NCBI GenBank assembly: GCA_965224205.1
Contig: CBDCYN010000013.1
Location: forward strand, 1-64,000
Reading direction: 5' to 3'
DNA: 64,000 nucleotides
DNA from: CBDCYN01 sp965224205
GTDB lineage: Bacteria > Planctomycetota > Phycisphaerae > Phycisphaerales > Phycisphaeraceae
The position numbers were made by a program, and so were the translations under genes. The notes below the pieces were generated by a model that was not told the DNA's origin, ran no database searches, and saw only the letters and a list, made by a program, of their open reading frames with translations. Numbering within the stretch: position 1 is the stretch's first letter; each line of letters opens with the position of its first letter. Shown one piece after another: positions 34,780 through 43,478 of the stretch.

Positions 34780-35547
34780 CTAGGCCGCTTCGGCAGCGGC
34801 TCGTTGGGCCGGTGGCAGGAACGTCTTGAGCTTCTGCTCGACGATCCGCGGGTTGTCACCGCTCTGGATCGACATCACCCCCTTGATGATGATCGTCTTG
34901 ACGACCACCTCTTCGGCGGATCGCCTGGCCAGGCGGTCGGCCAGGGGCCCGGCGAACGCGTTGGCCACGATCGCCCCGTACATCGTCGTCAATAGCGCCA
35001 CGGCCATACCGGGGCCGATTTTCGCGGGGTCGTCCATGTTCTGGAGCATGATCACCAGCCCCACGAGGGTGCCGATCATCCCGAACGCCGGGGCGTACTT
35101 GGCCATGGCGTCGAGGATGCCTTTGCCGACGCTGTGGCGGTCCATCATGTTGTCGAGCTCAGTGGTCATGACCTGCTCGATCAGCTCCGGGTCGGTGCCG
35201 TCGACGGCCATCTGGATCCCGGCGACGATGAACTCGTCTTCGATCTCTTTGGTTTTGTTCTCGAGGCTGAGGATCCCGTCGCGTCGGGCGACCTCGGCGT
35301 AGGAGACCAGCTCTTCGATCAGCTTATCGAGGGATTGGGGTTTGTTGAAGAATCCCTTCTTGATCGTTGAGATCGCGCCCTTGACGTACCCCGCGGGGAA
35401 ACAGAAGAACAGGACCGTTATCGTTCCCCCGCAGACCATGATCAAGCTGGGCACGTCGATGAAGATGACGATGCTGTCGCCGGCGATCATCGCCCAGAGG
35501 ATCAGCACCCACGTGCCCAGGAAGCCGAATAATGTGCCGAGATCCAT
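34780..35547 (-). CDS. motA: Flagellar stator protein MotA
   Basis: A 255-residue stator subunit with four transmembrane helices. The charged cytoplasmic loop has ARRDGILSLENK (R88/R89 and E96, matching residues that contact FliG in other bacteria). The conserved proline-glycine helix is YAPAFGMIGTLVGLVIMLQN (151-170). It heads the minus-strand block motA-motB-fliL-fliN, so the block promoter is expected just upstream, near 35550-35700. Confidence 0.95.
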   Translation of the reverse strand: MDLGTLFGFLGTWVLILWAMIAGDSIVIFIDVPSLIMVCGGTITVLFFCFPAGYVKGAISTIKKGFFNKPQSLDKLIEELVSYAEVARRDGILSLENKTKEIEDEFIVAGIQMAVDGTDPELIEQVMTTELDNMMDRHSVGKGILDAMAKYAPAFGMIGTLVGLVIMLQNMDDPAKIGPGMAVALLTTMYGAIVANAFAGPLADRLARRSAEEVVVKTIIIKGVMSIQSGDNPRIVEQKLKTFLPPAQRAAAEAA

Positions 35548-35728
35548 GGCGCAGCCCGTCGCGTGACCGATCCGTGTCCGTGCTCAGCAGGTTTATCGGT
35601 CTGGGAGGCCGCAGACTTTGACGGATCCTTCCACACCGGGCGTGATGGGATGCACGGTCGTTTTATCGGACGGGCGTGGGGCGGGGTCGCCGTGCCGCCC
35701 GCGGTTTCGAAGTTGGTTCAGAATTTCA

Positions 35729-35758
35729 CAGCGAGCCGCGCCCGTGAGGAAGCGGTTT
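35729..35758 (+). repeat. Dispersed 30-bp arm repeat, single arm
   Basis: CAGCGAGCCGCGCCCGTGAG followed by GAAGCGGTTT, with no partner arm. It is located between motA and the prepilin-like gene. Confidence 0.7.
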
Positions 35759-35853
35759 CTTTGGGCCGATTGTCATCCAGACAGGCTCTACAGGGATCAA
35801 GAAAACGCTGTAAAGATCCGGGCGATCGGTGTGAGAAGCCCGCCATGAAAAAA

Positions 35854-35877
35854 CCGGCCGTCCCTAGGGACGGCCGG
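35854..35877 (-). terminator. Rho-independent terminator of the prepilin-like gene
   Basis: A perfect 12-bp palindrome, CCGGCCGTCCCT and its complement. It is followed on the minus strand by TTTTTT and lies 55 bp past the stop codon of the prepilin-like gene. Confidence 0.9.
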
Positions 35878-35931
35878 CTGGTTGTTGTCTCGGTGCGTCC
35901 GGCCTCTTACGAGGCGAGGCAGGACAGCCGG

Positions 35932-36738
35932 TTAATCGTTAGAGTTCTCGAAGTTCGCAGCCACAAATGCGGTGCCGTTGGTAATCAGCACCGCGTCTTC
36001 ACCCGTGGCGGCGGTGTTGCTGGCGTCCTCAAAGAGGTCGTCGCTTTCGGTCTCGACGTCCCCCATCTTGGTCAGGGTCAGCAGCGGGGTGGTTTCAAAC
36101 TCGACGTGGCCGTCGTTATACGCGACGTTGCCTCGCCAGTTGTTCTCCGAGTGCAAGCTCGAATAGTCCGCCTCGGTCCCGGGGACGAACGTCGCGCCGG
36201 TCTGAGCGATGACCCGGTCGCTGAGGATCGGGGCCTGAGAATTGATCGTGTTGCGCCACTCGGCGTTGCGGCTGATCGTGGTATCGACCTGCAGCATGGC
36301 ATACGAATAATTATCGTCGGAGAATGCCACCGTGGGGGTCGCCTCGTCCTCCGTCACGTCGTAGGACGCGATCGGGGCCCTCTCCGAAGGGCTGATCAGA
36401 AAATCAGCGGAATAGAAATCATTGCCCATCAGCAGCGCTAGCCGGGCCTCAACGCTCAGCTCACCCAAGGTCGCGCCATCGACCCACGGGATGTCGGCGC
36501 CGCCGTCCACAAGCTCAGCGCCGGCGCTATCCAACCCGGCGAAATACTCCTGAGCCCCGTTACCCTGGGCGAAGGTGACCAGTCCTTGGTGGATCCCGCG
36601 GATCTGGGTTGAGCTCTTCATCCGGTTGGCAGTGTCTCGGATCCTGCCCAACGCCGGCACGAGGATACTAATCAACAACGCGATGATCGAGATCACGACC
36701 ATCAACTCAATAAGCGTAAAGCCTTTAGGTTTTCGCAT
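35932..36738 (-). CDS. Prepilin-like (type II secretion pseudopilin) protein
   Basis: A protein of about 268 residues with a class III signal, RKPKGFTLIELMVVISII, in which cleavage before Phe and a Glu at +5 fit PilD processing. The C-terminal part has NVAYNDGHVEFE, the DGH motif common in the abundant planctomycete prepilin-like proteins. It may be secreted or form a pseudopilus; no assembly genes are nearby. AGGAG directly abuts an ATG at 36747, so I favour the ATG at 36738, which has a 9-nt spacing. It ends in a strong terminator and looks monocistronic. Confidence 0.88.
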   Translation of the reverse strand: MRKPKGFTLIELMVVISIIALLISILVPALGRIRDTANRMKSSTQIRGIHQGLVTFAQGNGAQEYFAGLDSAGAELVDGGADIPWVDGATLGELSVEARLALLMGNDFYSADFLISPSERAPIASYDVTEDEATPTVAFSDDNYSYAMLQVDTTISRNAEWRNTINSQAPILSDRVIAQTGATFVPGTEADYSSLHSENNWRGNVAYNDGHVEFETTPLLTLTKMGDVETESDDLFEDASNTAATGEDAVLITNGTAFVAANFENSND

Positions 36739-37532
36739 GGTATTCATCTCCTAAGAAAACGAGAGAAAGTACAACAGTCACGTTCCGATGTTGGCCTCAG
36801 AGATGGATGCGATGACACGAGGACTTAGGCTTGTCTTGCCGACCATCGGCGAGATTCTACGTAGAGACGAACTAAAAACGAGCAAGACCTAAATCCAAGA
36901 CACTCACCGCGACGTTATTCATAAACCAACACCGCACCTCAACATCACCCGATTACCAGACTCACTGTCATGATTGTAAGTAAGATTCGGGCTCGATGCA
37001 ATAACATAGGTAATCTGGACGCTTATTTTATTGAATTTTCATAACATTTCATCAAATTTTGCTCTATTGAGGATTTTTGATATAAAAGTTTAAAAATAAA
37101 ATAGGTTACGCATGCCCATTCGGCGCGGATGCCTCGGTGGGCACGGGATTCTAACTCACCGAACGTAACCGATGAGCGGGTCCTGGCAACCGCGGGGTGT
37201 TTTCAGATCACAGCTTCCAAGCTCGCTGTCCATTATTTTACCCATCGGGTATCCATTGGCCGCGTCGAAAACGAGTTCTACCCGGGATATTTCCGCGTCG
37301 CGTACGCCAGTGGCCCCATCAACTCGATCGGGGTCACTATCGTCCCATGGACGCGTCACGGGGGGGCTTGAAGTTTATCGGCTCGTCCAAAGGCTCGATT
37401 AAATCACGGAACCGCCAGGCATGTGCGCGAAGGACTCAACGCCCCGCACCCAACGCCGCGGGCATGGGGTTGCAGATATAGGTTTGCCCTGTCCGCTGTC
37501 GCGGAGGGTCTATTGGGACGGTCCTTTAGACG
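36739..37532. other. AT-rich, gene-free interval upstream of the prepilin-like gene
   Basis: About 790 bp without a recognisable gene. 36960-37110 is notably AT-rich compared with the rest of the window and probably contains the prepilin promoter or transferred DNA. A degenerate fragment of repeat family 2 is discernible around 37248-37320 (TTTCCGCGTCGCGTACGCCA). Confidence 0.5.
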
Positions 37533-37627
37533 CATCCAGATTAATCCGTGCGTAATCACAGCGAGCCGCGATCATGAAGGATCGGGTTTTTTCAGGTTTT
37601 TATCATGCGTGAATTTTTCTGTGTCCG
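37533..37627 (+). repeat. Extended arm repeat (30-bp arm plus conserved flanks)
   Basis: It begins CATCCAGATTAATCCGTGCG, contains an arm variant at 37559-37588 and ends TGTGTCCG. The same arrangement with the same flanks recurs at 48517-48612 inside the flgH reading frame. The two copies are about three-quarters identical by eye. Confidence 0.7.
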
Positions 37628-37629
37628 GG

Positions 37630-38109
37630 TCAGTGGCCGGTGTGGCCGAACCCGCCCTGGCCGCGGTCGGTGGGGGGAAGCTCGTCGACCTCGACCCAGT
37701 GAGCACGGGGCACGGGCTTGATGATCATCTGAGCGATGCGCATCGCTCGGGTGACCTCGAATGGATCGGCGCCGTGGTTGATCAACGGGACCTTGATCGG
37801 CCCGCGGTAATCGGCGTCGATGGTGCCGGGGGTATTGGGCATGGAGATCCCGTGTTTGGCCGCCAGCCCGGACCGGGGCCGGATCTGGGCCTCGTAGCCC
37901 ACCGGCACGGCCATCGCGAACCCGCACGGGACCAGCACGATCTGACCCGGGGCGATGACCGCGGGCTGGTTCTCGTCGACCGCCGCGTGCAGGTCCATCC
38001 CGGCGGCGTGCTGCGATTGATAGGCGGGCAGGGGCAGGCCTTCGCCGCCGGGCAGCCGCTGGATCGAGACCGGGATCGTTTCAGGGGCGGTTTGAGTCGT
38101 CGGGTTCAT
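37630..38109 (-). CDS. dut: Deoxyuridine 5'-triphosphate nucleotidohydrolase (dUTPase)
   Basis: A 159-residue trimeric dUTPase that removes dUTP and supplies dUMP. All five family motifs are visible: AAGMDLHAAV, IRPRSGLAAKHG, NTPGTIDADYRGPIKV, RAMRIAQMII and the C-terminal glycine-rich RGQGGFGHTG. The start is the ATG at 38109, and the length is normal. Confidence 0.96.
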   Translation of the reverse strand: MNPTTQTAPETIPVSIQRLPGGEGLPLPAYQSQHAAGMDLHAAVDENQPAVIAPGQIVLVPCGFAMAVPVGYEAQIRPRSGLAAKHGISMPNTPGTIDADYRGPIKVPLINHGADPFEVTRAMRIAQMIIKPVPRAHWVEVDELPPTDRGQGGFGHTGH

Positions 38110-38126
38110 AACAGGAGGATACCGGA

Positions 38127-38429
38127 TCAGGGTTTGGAGGGAGAGTCAACCTTTTGCAGGCGGTAGATCTCGACCGGGGCCGCCAGCCAACCTTCGGTCT
38201 CCGCGGGCCAACGCCGCAGGTGCGGCGAAGCGAGGTGGCGGTCGAGATCGTCTTCGCAGGCCCAGTGCTCGTGAAACACGAACCGGCACGGGTCGCGGAG
38301 GTCTTGGTGAAGGTCGTAGCGGATGCAGCCTTGTTCTTGGACGGTCGGGGGGATCAGGCCTAGCAACGAGGCTTTTACCTGCTGTTCAAACCCGGGTTTG
38401 GCCCGGATGTGGGCGACGACGGTGATCAT
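38127..38429 (-). CDS. Antibiotic biosynthesis monooxygenase (ABM/YgiN) domain protein
   Basis: A protein of about 100 residues with a dimeric ferredoxin-like ABM fold: ITVVAHIRAKPGFEQQ, then EQGCIRYDLHQDL, FVFHEHWACEDDLDRHLASP. Members are often quinol or haem-related oxygenases or simply degrade reactive compounds; the substrate here is unknown. The start is placed at 38429, where the domain begins. It is upstream of dut on the same strand with a 17-bp gap, so the two may be cotranscribed. Confidence 0.82.
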   Translation of the reverse strand: MITVVAHIRAKPGFEQQVKASLLGLIPPTVQEQGCIRYDLHQDLRDPCRFVFHEHWACEDDLDRHLASPHLRRWPAETEGWLAAPVEIYRLQKVDSPSKP

Positions 38430-38538
38430 GAGATGGGCCCTATCCATGGTTCGGGGGTCCTGATCCGAGGCGGGCTCGGCTGCGGTCACGCGGTTCATGA
38501 CTCTGCGGTGTCCCTGCGTGTGTCCCATCGGTGTATCT

Positions 38539-38646
38539 TATACCGATCCCGGATGAAAATACGGGGTGACTCATGCACGCGGCTGGGAAATTTTCGTTGT
38601 CCAACGCATACCCGACGCGGGACTTTGATACGCGATGCATATATAT
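38539..38646 (+). repeat. Dispersed ~105-bp repeat (family 2), plus orientation
   Basis: It begins TATACCGATCCCGGATGAAA and ends TACGCGATGCATATA, closely matching 14507-14611. It lies between the divergent ABM protein and lipoprotein genes. Confidence 0.8.
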
Positions 38647-38745
38647 CACCGGGTGGTTCATCCAAGACGGTTTGATTCAATGAGCCCCGTCGATGCCCCG
38701 ATACGATACTAAAATCGACGCCAAACCCTAGGCACAGGAGTCTAT

Positions 38746-39546
38746 ATGACGACCCGGACCCGACCAACCCGGTTGATAGACAGTCGTTTTTGTTGGATTC
38801 TCTACGGGATCGTGGCGGTTGTTCCCGCGGTTTTTCCCATCGCTGGCTGCGCCCGCTACGTCACCCCCGGCCCCGCGGCCGAGCTGGGGGTGGTCCGGCA
38901 CGACAACACAGCCGATCCGGGCCATGAAAACGCAGACGCCGCCTCGATCACGCTCAAGCGCCTGCCGACGGTCCGCTTCCCGGTGAGCATCGCGGTGATC
39001 CGCGTCCAGGGCAGGGAATACCGCACCCACTCAACCCGGTCCCGAGGCCCGGGGCGGTTCACGGTGGTGACCGTCCGAGACATCGAGACCGAGGACGACT
39101 TCCACCGGCTACGCTCCATGGCCCGGGTCAGCGGGCTGGGGCTCGTCACCCGGCTGGTGGTGCCCAGTGAAGTCCATAGTTTCCGGGACCTGCGGTGGAT
39201 CGCGGACAAGGTCCAATCTCCGATGGCGCTGCTGTACACGTTCGACACGTCTTTTCGCTTCGGTGATAACCCGGTGGCGCCCCTGACGGTGCTGACCCTG
39301 GGGATGCTCCCGGCTGAAACGGCCCACGTCGACACCACCGCTTCGGCGGTGCTGATCGATACCCAGACCGGGTATATCTACGGTTCGGCCCAAGCGACCG
39401 CCTCGCAAAGTCACCCGGCCGATGCGTGGACCTCAGCCGCCGCGGCGGAACAGTCGCGTCGCCGGGTGGAGCGAGAAGCGTTCGACCTGCTCCTGACCGA
39501 GATCGAGCACATGTGGTCCACGGTCGTGACCCGGTTCGGTGGGTAG
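38746..39546 (+). CDS. Lipoprotein of unknown function
   Basis: A 266-residue protein with a signal peptide whose lipobox is FPIAGC (cysteine near residue 35). The remaining chain is about 230 residues, mixed alpha/beta, with a C-terminal helical segment. It is likely anchored to the outer or inner membrane. It broadly resembles the envelope lipoproteins at 60114 and 61560 in organisation (lipobox, then a Rossmann-like repeat of VxVIR and RLV segments), but homology was not established. No family recognised. Confidence 0.75.
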   Translation: MTTRTRPTRLIDSRFCWILYGIVAVVPAVFPIAGCARYVTPGPAAELGVVRHDNTADPGHENADAASITLKRLPTVRFPVSIAVIRVQGREYRTHSTRSRGPGRFTVVTVRDIETEDDFHRLRSMARVSGLGLVTRLVVPSEVHSFRDLRWIADKVQSPMALLYTFDTSFRFGDNPVAPLTVLTLGMLPAETAHVDTTASAVLIDTQTGYIYGSAQATASQSHPADAWTSAAAAEQSRRRVEREAFDLLLTEIEHMWSTVVTRFGG

Positions 39547-39633
39547 TCTTGTTCGTCTCGTACCCCGTCCGTGTTCCGAGACGGCCCTGGCGAGCTGCTC
39601 GCCCCACACCACCACACCTTGGGACTAAAACAG

Positions 39634-40338
39634 CTACCGCGGATCCAAAACGGTCGTTGTCCTGCTAGCGGCGATCACCCACGCCCAGACCAAGACCGCC
39701 AAGCCCAGGGCGACCCAGATCGGGGTCACGAACGGGTGCTGGGGCCAATAGGCGGGTTGAACGGTCAGGCCCCAGAGCGTTTGGATCGGGCTAAGATGCA
39801 TCGGCCAGGTCACGGCCGAGGGTTGTGACGCTTCGAGGTTCATCACGCCCAGAACCGCTGGTTCTCCTAGCGGCACGGCCAAGCAAAGGATCATTGCCAC
39901 GGCGCGTCGCTTGCCGGTATGGAGCGGCACGTGGGTCCCCCACGCCACGATCGCCGCGGCCAGCAGGCTCCAGGCGCCCAGCGCCGCGGCCAGCCAGAGG
40001 GTCTGAGGCTCCGACCACCGCGTCGTTAGACTCAGGGGCCAGAGCACCGCTTGGAACACGAGATTGAGGTTCAACCAGTCCACAAACACCCCGTAAGCCT
40101 GTGTGGGGGCAGTGGGGGCGACAATCGCGATACTTAAACGCCACATCGGCCAGGCCATCGTCATGCCGATCAGCCCGGAATAGATCATCCATCTTGCCGC
40201 GGGGATCGGGGCTTGGACGTCCATGTTGATCGTCCAGCTGCCCAGCAGCCACGCGCACCAGCCGATCACCACAGCACGATTGAACGCCCAGGTGTCGCCG
40301 TGGGGCCGGTTAGCCGTTTCGTCACATTCACTCATCAT
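39634..40338 (-). CDS. Multi-pass membrane protein of unknown function
   Basis: A 234-residue protein with about six hydrophobic segments and many Trp residues (WAFNRAVVIGWCAWLLGSW, then AARWMIYSGLIGMTMAWPMW). No catalytic motif or known family is recognised. It is convergent with the lipoprotein gene. Confidence 0.7.
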   Translation of the reverse strand: MMSECDETANRPHGDTWAFNRAVVIGWCAWLLGSWTINMDVQAPIPAARWMIYSGLIGMTMAWPMWRLSIAIVAPTAPTQAYGVFVDWLNLNLVFQAVLWPLSLTTRWSEPQTLWLAAALGAWSLLAAAIVAWGTHVPLHTGKRRAVAMILCLAVPLGEPAVLGVMNLEASQPSAVTWPMHLSPIQTLWGLTVQPAYWPQHPFVTPIWVALGLAVLVWAWVIAASRTTTVLDPR

Positions 40339-40711
40339 TCAAGTCTAGGGTCGGCATAGGTGGATGGTTTCGAGAATAAGGGTTGGCGATCGGGCAGTCG
40401 CGCAACGCCCCGGATCAATGGCTGATAAAAATGATCTAGCCACGGGCTGCGAGCCAGCAACGGAGGGTTTCATTAGGGAAACATCCTTGTCATGCTTACC
40501 TCTCAGGGCACACCCCAGATTCGTGCAAAAATACACGCTAAGCCAACTGCCGTCGGCTGTGTGACTTCAGCGAGTACCGCAGGCCATCGACCTGCATTGG
40601 GTGACGATCACCTCCGCCGGTTCACGATTGACGAATTTCGCGTGCATCGGTTATGTTGTCGCCTCGGTTCTGGACGGACCGGAAAAGTCTTCACTGAACT
40701 GGGATAAATGA

Positions 40712-41464
40712 TTAGGCTCTTAGGAAGCTAAGCCGCGTATGATGTGGCTTTGCTCCTATGAAAACCTGCAAAAACAAGTACTACAAGCGTTCCCGAATCT
40801 CGGAGAAGATCTTCCGAAAAATACTCCTCGCGTTTGCGATGGACCTCACCGCCACCGATGCCGCCCGGACCACCGGCGTGAGCGTACGATCGACGAACAC
40901 CATTTATCTCAAGATCCGCCGACGCATCGCCGAACACAGCGAGGCCCAAAGCCCCTTCCGGGGGGAAGTCGAAATCGACGAATCTTACTTCGGGCCCAAG
41001 CGGGTCCGTGGCAAGCGCGGACGCGGCGCCGGCGGCAAGACCATCGTGTTTGGCATCTTCCAGCGCGACGGGCGCGTCTACACCGAGATCGTGCCCGACT
41101 GCCGCAAAAAGACCTTGCAAAAAGCCATCCGGGGCCGCGTGGGCCTTGACGCCATCATCCATTCCGATGGCTGGCGGGGTTACGACGGGCTGGTCGACGT
41201 CGGCTACAAGAAACACCTGCGGGTCAACCACGGCGCCAACGAATTCGCCAATAGCCGATCTCATATCAATGGGATCGAATCGTTCTGGAGCTACGCCAAG
41301 CGTCGCCTGGCCCGCTTCAACGGCATCGCCAGCCACACGTTCTATCTGCACCTGAAAGAATCCGAGTTCCGCTTCAACCACCGTGGTGATAACCTCTACC
41401 AAGTCATGCTCAAACTTCTTCGTCATAACCCGATTTAACCACCCCTAGCTTCCTAAGAGCCTAA
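40712..41464 (+). mobile_element. IS1595-family insertion sequence with 19-bp terminal inverted repeats
   Basis: TTAGGCTCTTAGGAAGCTA at 40712-40730 and its exact complement at 41446-41464 bound a single transposase gene. No convincing 8-bp target duplication is visible just outside (AATGATTA versus TAATTTTT when the ends are taken as GGCTC), so the insertion may be old or rearranged. Confidence 0.92.
40758..41438 (+). CDS. IS1595-family transposase
   Basis: A 226-residue DDE transposase: VEIDESYFGPKRVRGKRGRG (first D), HSDGWRGYDGL (second D) and the GIESFWSYAKRRLARFNGI block typical of IS1595-family (ISXO2-like) enzymes. The N-terminal zinc-ribbon found in some relatives is absent. The frame is uninterrupted and the inverted repeats are intact, so transposition competence is plausible. 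Confidence 0.94.
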   Translation: MKTCKNKYYKRSRISEKIFRKILLAFAMDLTATDAARTTGVSVRSTNTIYLKIRRRIAEHSEAQSPFRGEVEIDESYFGPKRVRGKRGRGAGGKTIVFGIFQRDGRVYTEIVPDCRKKTLQKAIRGRVGLDAIIHSDGWRGYDGLVDVGYKKHLRVNHGANEFANSRSHINGIESFWSYAKRRLARFNGIASHTFYLHLKESEFRFNHRGDNLYQVMLKLLRHNPI

Positions 41465-41673
41465 TTTTTTTGTGGATTTATCAGAGGGTCACGATCAAAC
41501 GGGGCCGACCTTGACCACCCGCCACGAGGATCTACGGTACTCACGGGGAGTCCGATGATAGGCTTGACACCACCCGGACAGGGATAAAACTATAGAAACC
41601 GAAGACGGCTAGACGATACCCGTAGGTGGATCACGATCAACCCAACACAGCAGCGTCTTGCGGGTATAATACC

Positions 41674-41832
41674 ATGGCTGACCCCCCTATCTTGCGTGGT
41701 GAGGGGGCTATAGTTCATTCGTTCACGACGTATGGTGTGTTCATCGAGGTCCTGCCACAGCGGCGGCGTGGCGTCCACCGCCCGGCAATCATCAGGAAGA
41801 TAGGTCATGCCCAATCCCACCGGTCCCACTGA
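41674..41832 (+). CDS. Tiny ORF with S1-domain-like segment (doubtful)
   Basis: A 52-codon frame whose segment GAIVHSFTTYGVFIEV resembles the start of an S1 RNA-binding domain, but it stops soon after. A TATAAT sits at 41665-41670, leaving no room for a leader with a ribosome-binding site. It overlaps the next gene's start. It could be a remnant or chance. Confidence 0.2.
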   Translation: MADPPILRGEGAIVHSFTTYGVFIEVLPQRRRGVHRPAIIRKIGHAQSHRSH

Positions 41833-42169
41833 CAAGGATATCGTTACCATGGTCGTTAGCACGGTGAACCATTGGCGCCAGCAGAGGGCGATGCACGCAC
41901 AGAAAGTCGCGGAATACGACGCCCTGTTACGGAAGATCGGGGTTGAGACCGATCCGTCCGTCCTTGAGGAGATCCCGAAGATCGCGGAGATGTTGGGTGA
42001 AAACAGCCTCAACGGGATTAAATCGTCAGGGGCGGAACCCCCCTCGTCGCAGGGCCCGGGTGGCAACAGGCCCAAGATCAAGATCAGCCCGTTTATCTCC
42101 TCAAGCGACTCTTCGCGGCATGAGAACACGGGCCAGAAAAACTCGCCCACGGCCACGAAACCCGCGTGA
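41807..42169 (+). CDS. Small soluble protein of unknown function
   Basis: A 120-residue protein. The first 65 residues form two predicted helices (IVTMVVSTVNHWRQQRAMHA and VLEEIPKIAEMLGENS), and the rest is a Ser/Pro/Gly-rich, probably disordered tail. AGGAAGATAGG precedes the ATG. Not recognised. It is located between the IS1595 element and cysC without an obvious partner. Confidence 0.6.
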   Translation: MPNPTGPTDKDIVTMVVSTVNHWRQQRAMHAQKVAEYDALLRKIGVETDPSVLEEIPKIAEMLGENSLNGIKSSGAEPPSSQGPGGNRPKIKISPFISSSDSSRHENTGQKNSPTATKPA

Positions 42170-42220
42170 CGACACATCGAAGTTTAGCAGCGTGAGGGTT
42201 CTGGTTGTGTTTGTTTCGGG

Positions 42221-42266
42221 GTCGTCCTGCTTAGGTAAGGGCAGTTTGTTGTCGACGAGGCTCCAG
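42221..42266 (+). repeat. Short dispersed repeat (family 3)
   Basis: GTCGTCCTGC, then TTTGTTGTCGACGAGGCTCC. It is about 80% identical by eye to the reverse complement of 22116-22161. It marks the start of a gene-free stretch. Confidence 0.5.
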
Positions 42267-42700
42267 CTCTAGATAGCCGCCACACACACCTCAATTATCC
42301 TTACACGTTTACCGGACCGCCTGATTTTTGACGTCATCTTGAATCGCCGTTCCGTGCCCTCCCCTTCGACCATCTCATCTCGGCGGGAAGGTGAACGAGA
42401 ACATGACCCGTTTGGCAGCTTCGGGTTCATCCGCTATCTTGTCGTCCTCGTCGTGAGTCTGGAACCGGGCCAAGCGGCTCGTGTATGGCTTTTCAACACG
42501 ATTTGAGGTCGTTTCTGTGAAGAAAGAGGAGGAAAAAGCGATTTTTGTTCACGATGGCCATTCCTGATAGATAGAATAAAATATATCGTATTGTCTCGGC
42601 GCCCGCCCCCGGATTGTCCTGGGGTGTGGATTTAGCCGATTAACTGCTAAAATTTTGGAATTCAAAAGTATTCAATCATTTGTAAACGAGAAACCCGACC
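42267..42700. other. Gene-free interval upstream of cysC
   Basis: About 430 bp with no recognisable gene. The last 60 bp before cysC are AT-rich and probably include its promoter and leader. Confidence 0.5.
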
Positions 42701-43318
42701 ATGACCCAATCAAAAGCAACCAACATCACCTGGCACGAAGGCGACGTCACCCCCGAGGAGAGGCACAAAAATTTAGGTCAAAAAGGGGTCACCATCTGGA
42801 TGACCGGCCTCTCAGGCAGCGGCAAGAGCACGGTCGCGGTCGCCCTCGAGCAAGTCTTGCTCCAGCGGGGTAAGCACGCTTACCGGCTCGATGGGGATAA
42901 CATCCGCCACGGCCTTAACAAGAACCTGGGGTTCTCCGCTGATGACCGGGCCGAGAACATCCGCAGGATCGGCGAGGTCGCCAAGCTCTTTGCCGATGCG
43001 GGTTTGATCACGATCACCAGCTTCATCAGCCCGTACGTCGCCGACCGCGACAACGTGCGCAAGCTCCATGAAAACAGCAAGTTGCCGTTTATCGAGGCCT
43101 ATGTCGACTGCCCCCTGGACGAAGCGGAGAAACGCGACCCCAAGGGTTTATACAAAAAAGCCCGCGCCGGCGAGATCAAAGGCTTTACCGGGATCGACGA
43201 CCCCTATGAAGCCCCGACCAACCCCGAACTGCACCTGCGCACGGATCAGCTCAGCGTCGCCGAATCGGTCGAAAAAATCCTCGATACCCTGGCACAAAAA
43301 GGCCTACTTGAAGCCTAA
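42701..43318 (+). CDS. cysC: Adenylylsulfate (APS) kinase
   Basis: A 205-residue kinase that phosphorylates APS to PAPS in sulfate activation. The P-loop is GLSGSGKST (36-44). The substrate-binding block is RLDGDNIRHGLNKNLGFSAD, followed by DRAENIRRIGEVAKLFADAG and GFTGIDDPYEAP. It is full length. No cysD, cysN or sulfotransferase is adjacent, so whether it serves assimilation or sulfation of polymers is open. Confidence 0.96.
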   Translation: MTQSKATNITWHEGDVTPEERHKNLGQKGVTIWMTGLSGSGKSTVAVALEQVLLQRGKHAYRLDGDNIRHGLNKNLGFSADDRAENIRRIGEVAKLFADAGLITITSFISPYVADRDNVRKLHENSKLPFIEAYVDCPLDEAEKRDPKGLYKKARAGEIKGFTGIDDPYEAPTNPELHLRTDQLSVAESVEKILDTLAQKGLLEA

Positions 43319-43387
43319 AATTTTTGATTTTTTCGTCATTTTTCGTCGTTTTACTCGATTTCGCACCCAAAATTTTACCCAAAAAAC

Positions 43388-43414
43388 AGCACCGCGCTAC
43401 GGGTGCGCGGTGCT
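43388..43414 (-). terminator. Rho-independent terminator of the Hsp20 gene
   Basis: A 10-bp perfect stem (AGCACCGCGC with its complement) and a 7-nt loop are followed on the minus strand by TTTTTT after one G. It lies 65 bp beyond the hsp20 stop and could also slow transcription converging from cysC. Confidence 0.85.
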
Positions 43415-43478
43415 GAGGTCGAGTGACGCTTCGTGGTGTGGTTAGCGACCTTGATCTTTTAATAATAATTATTTGACT

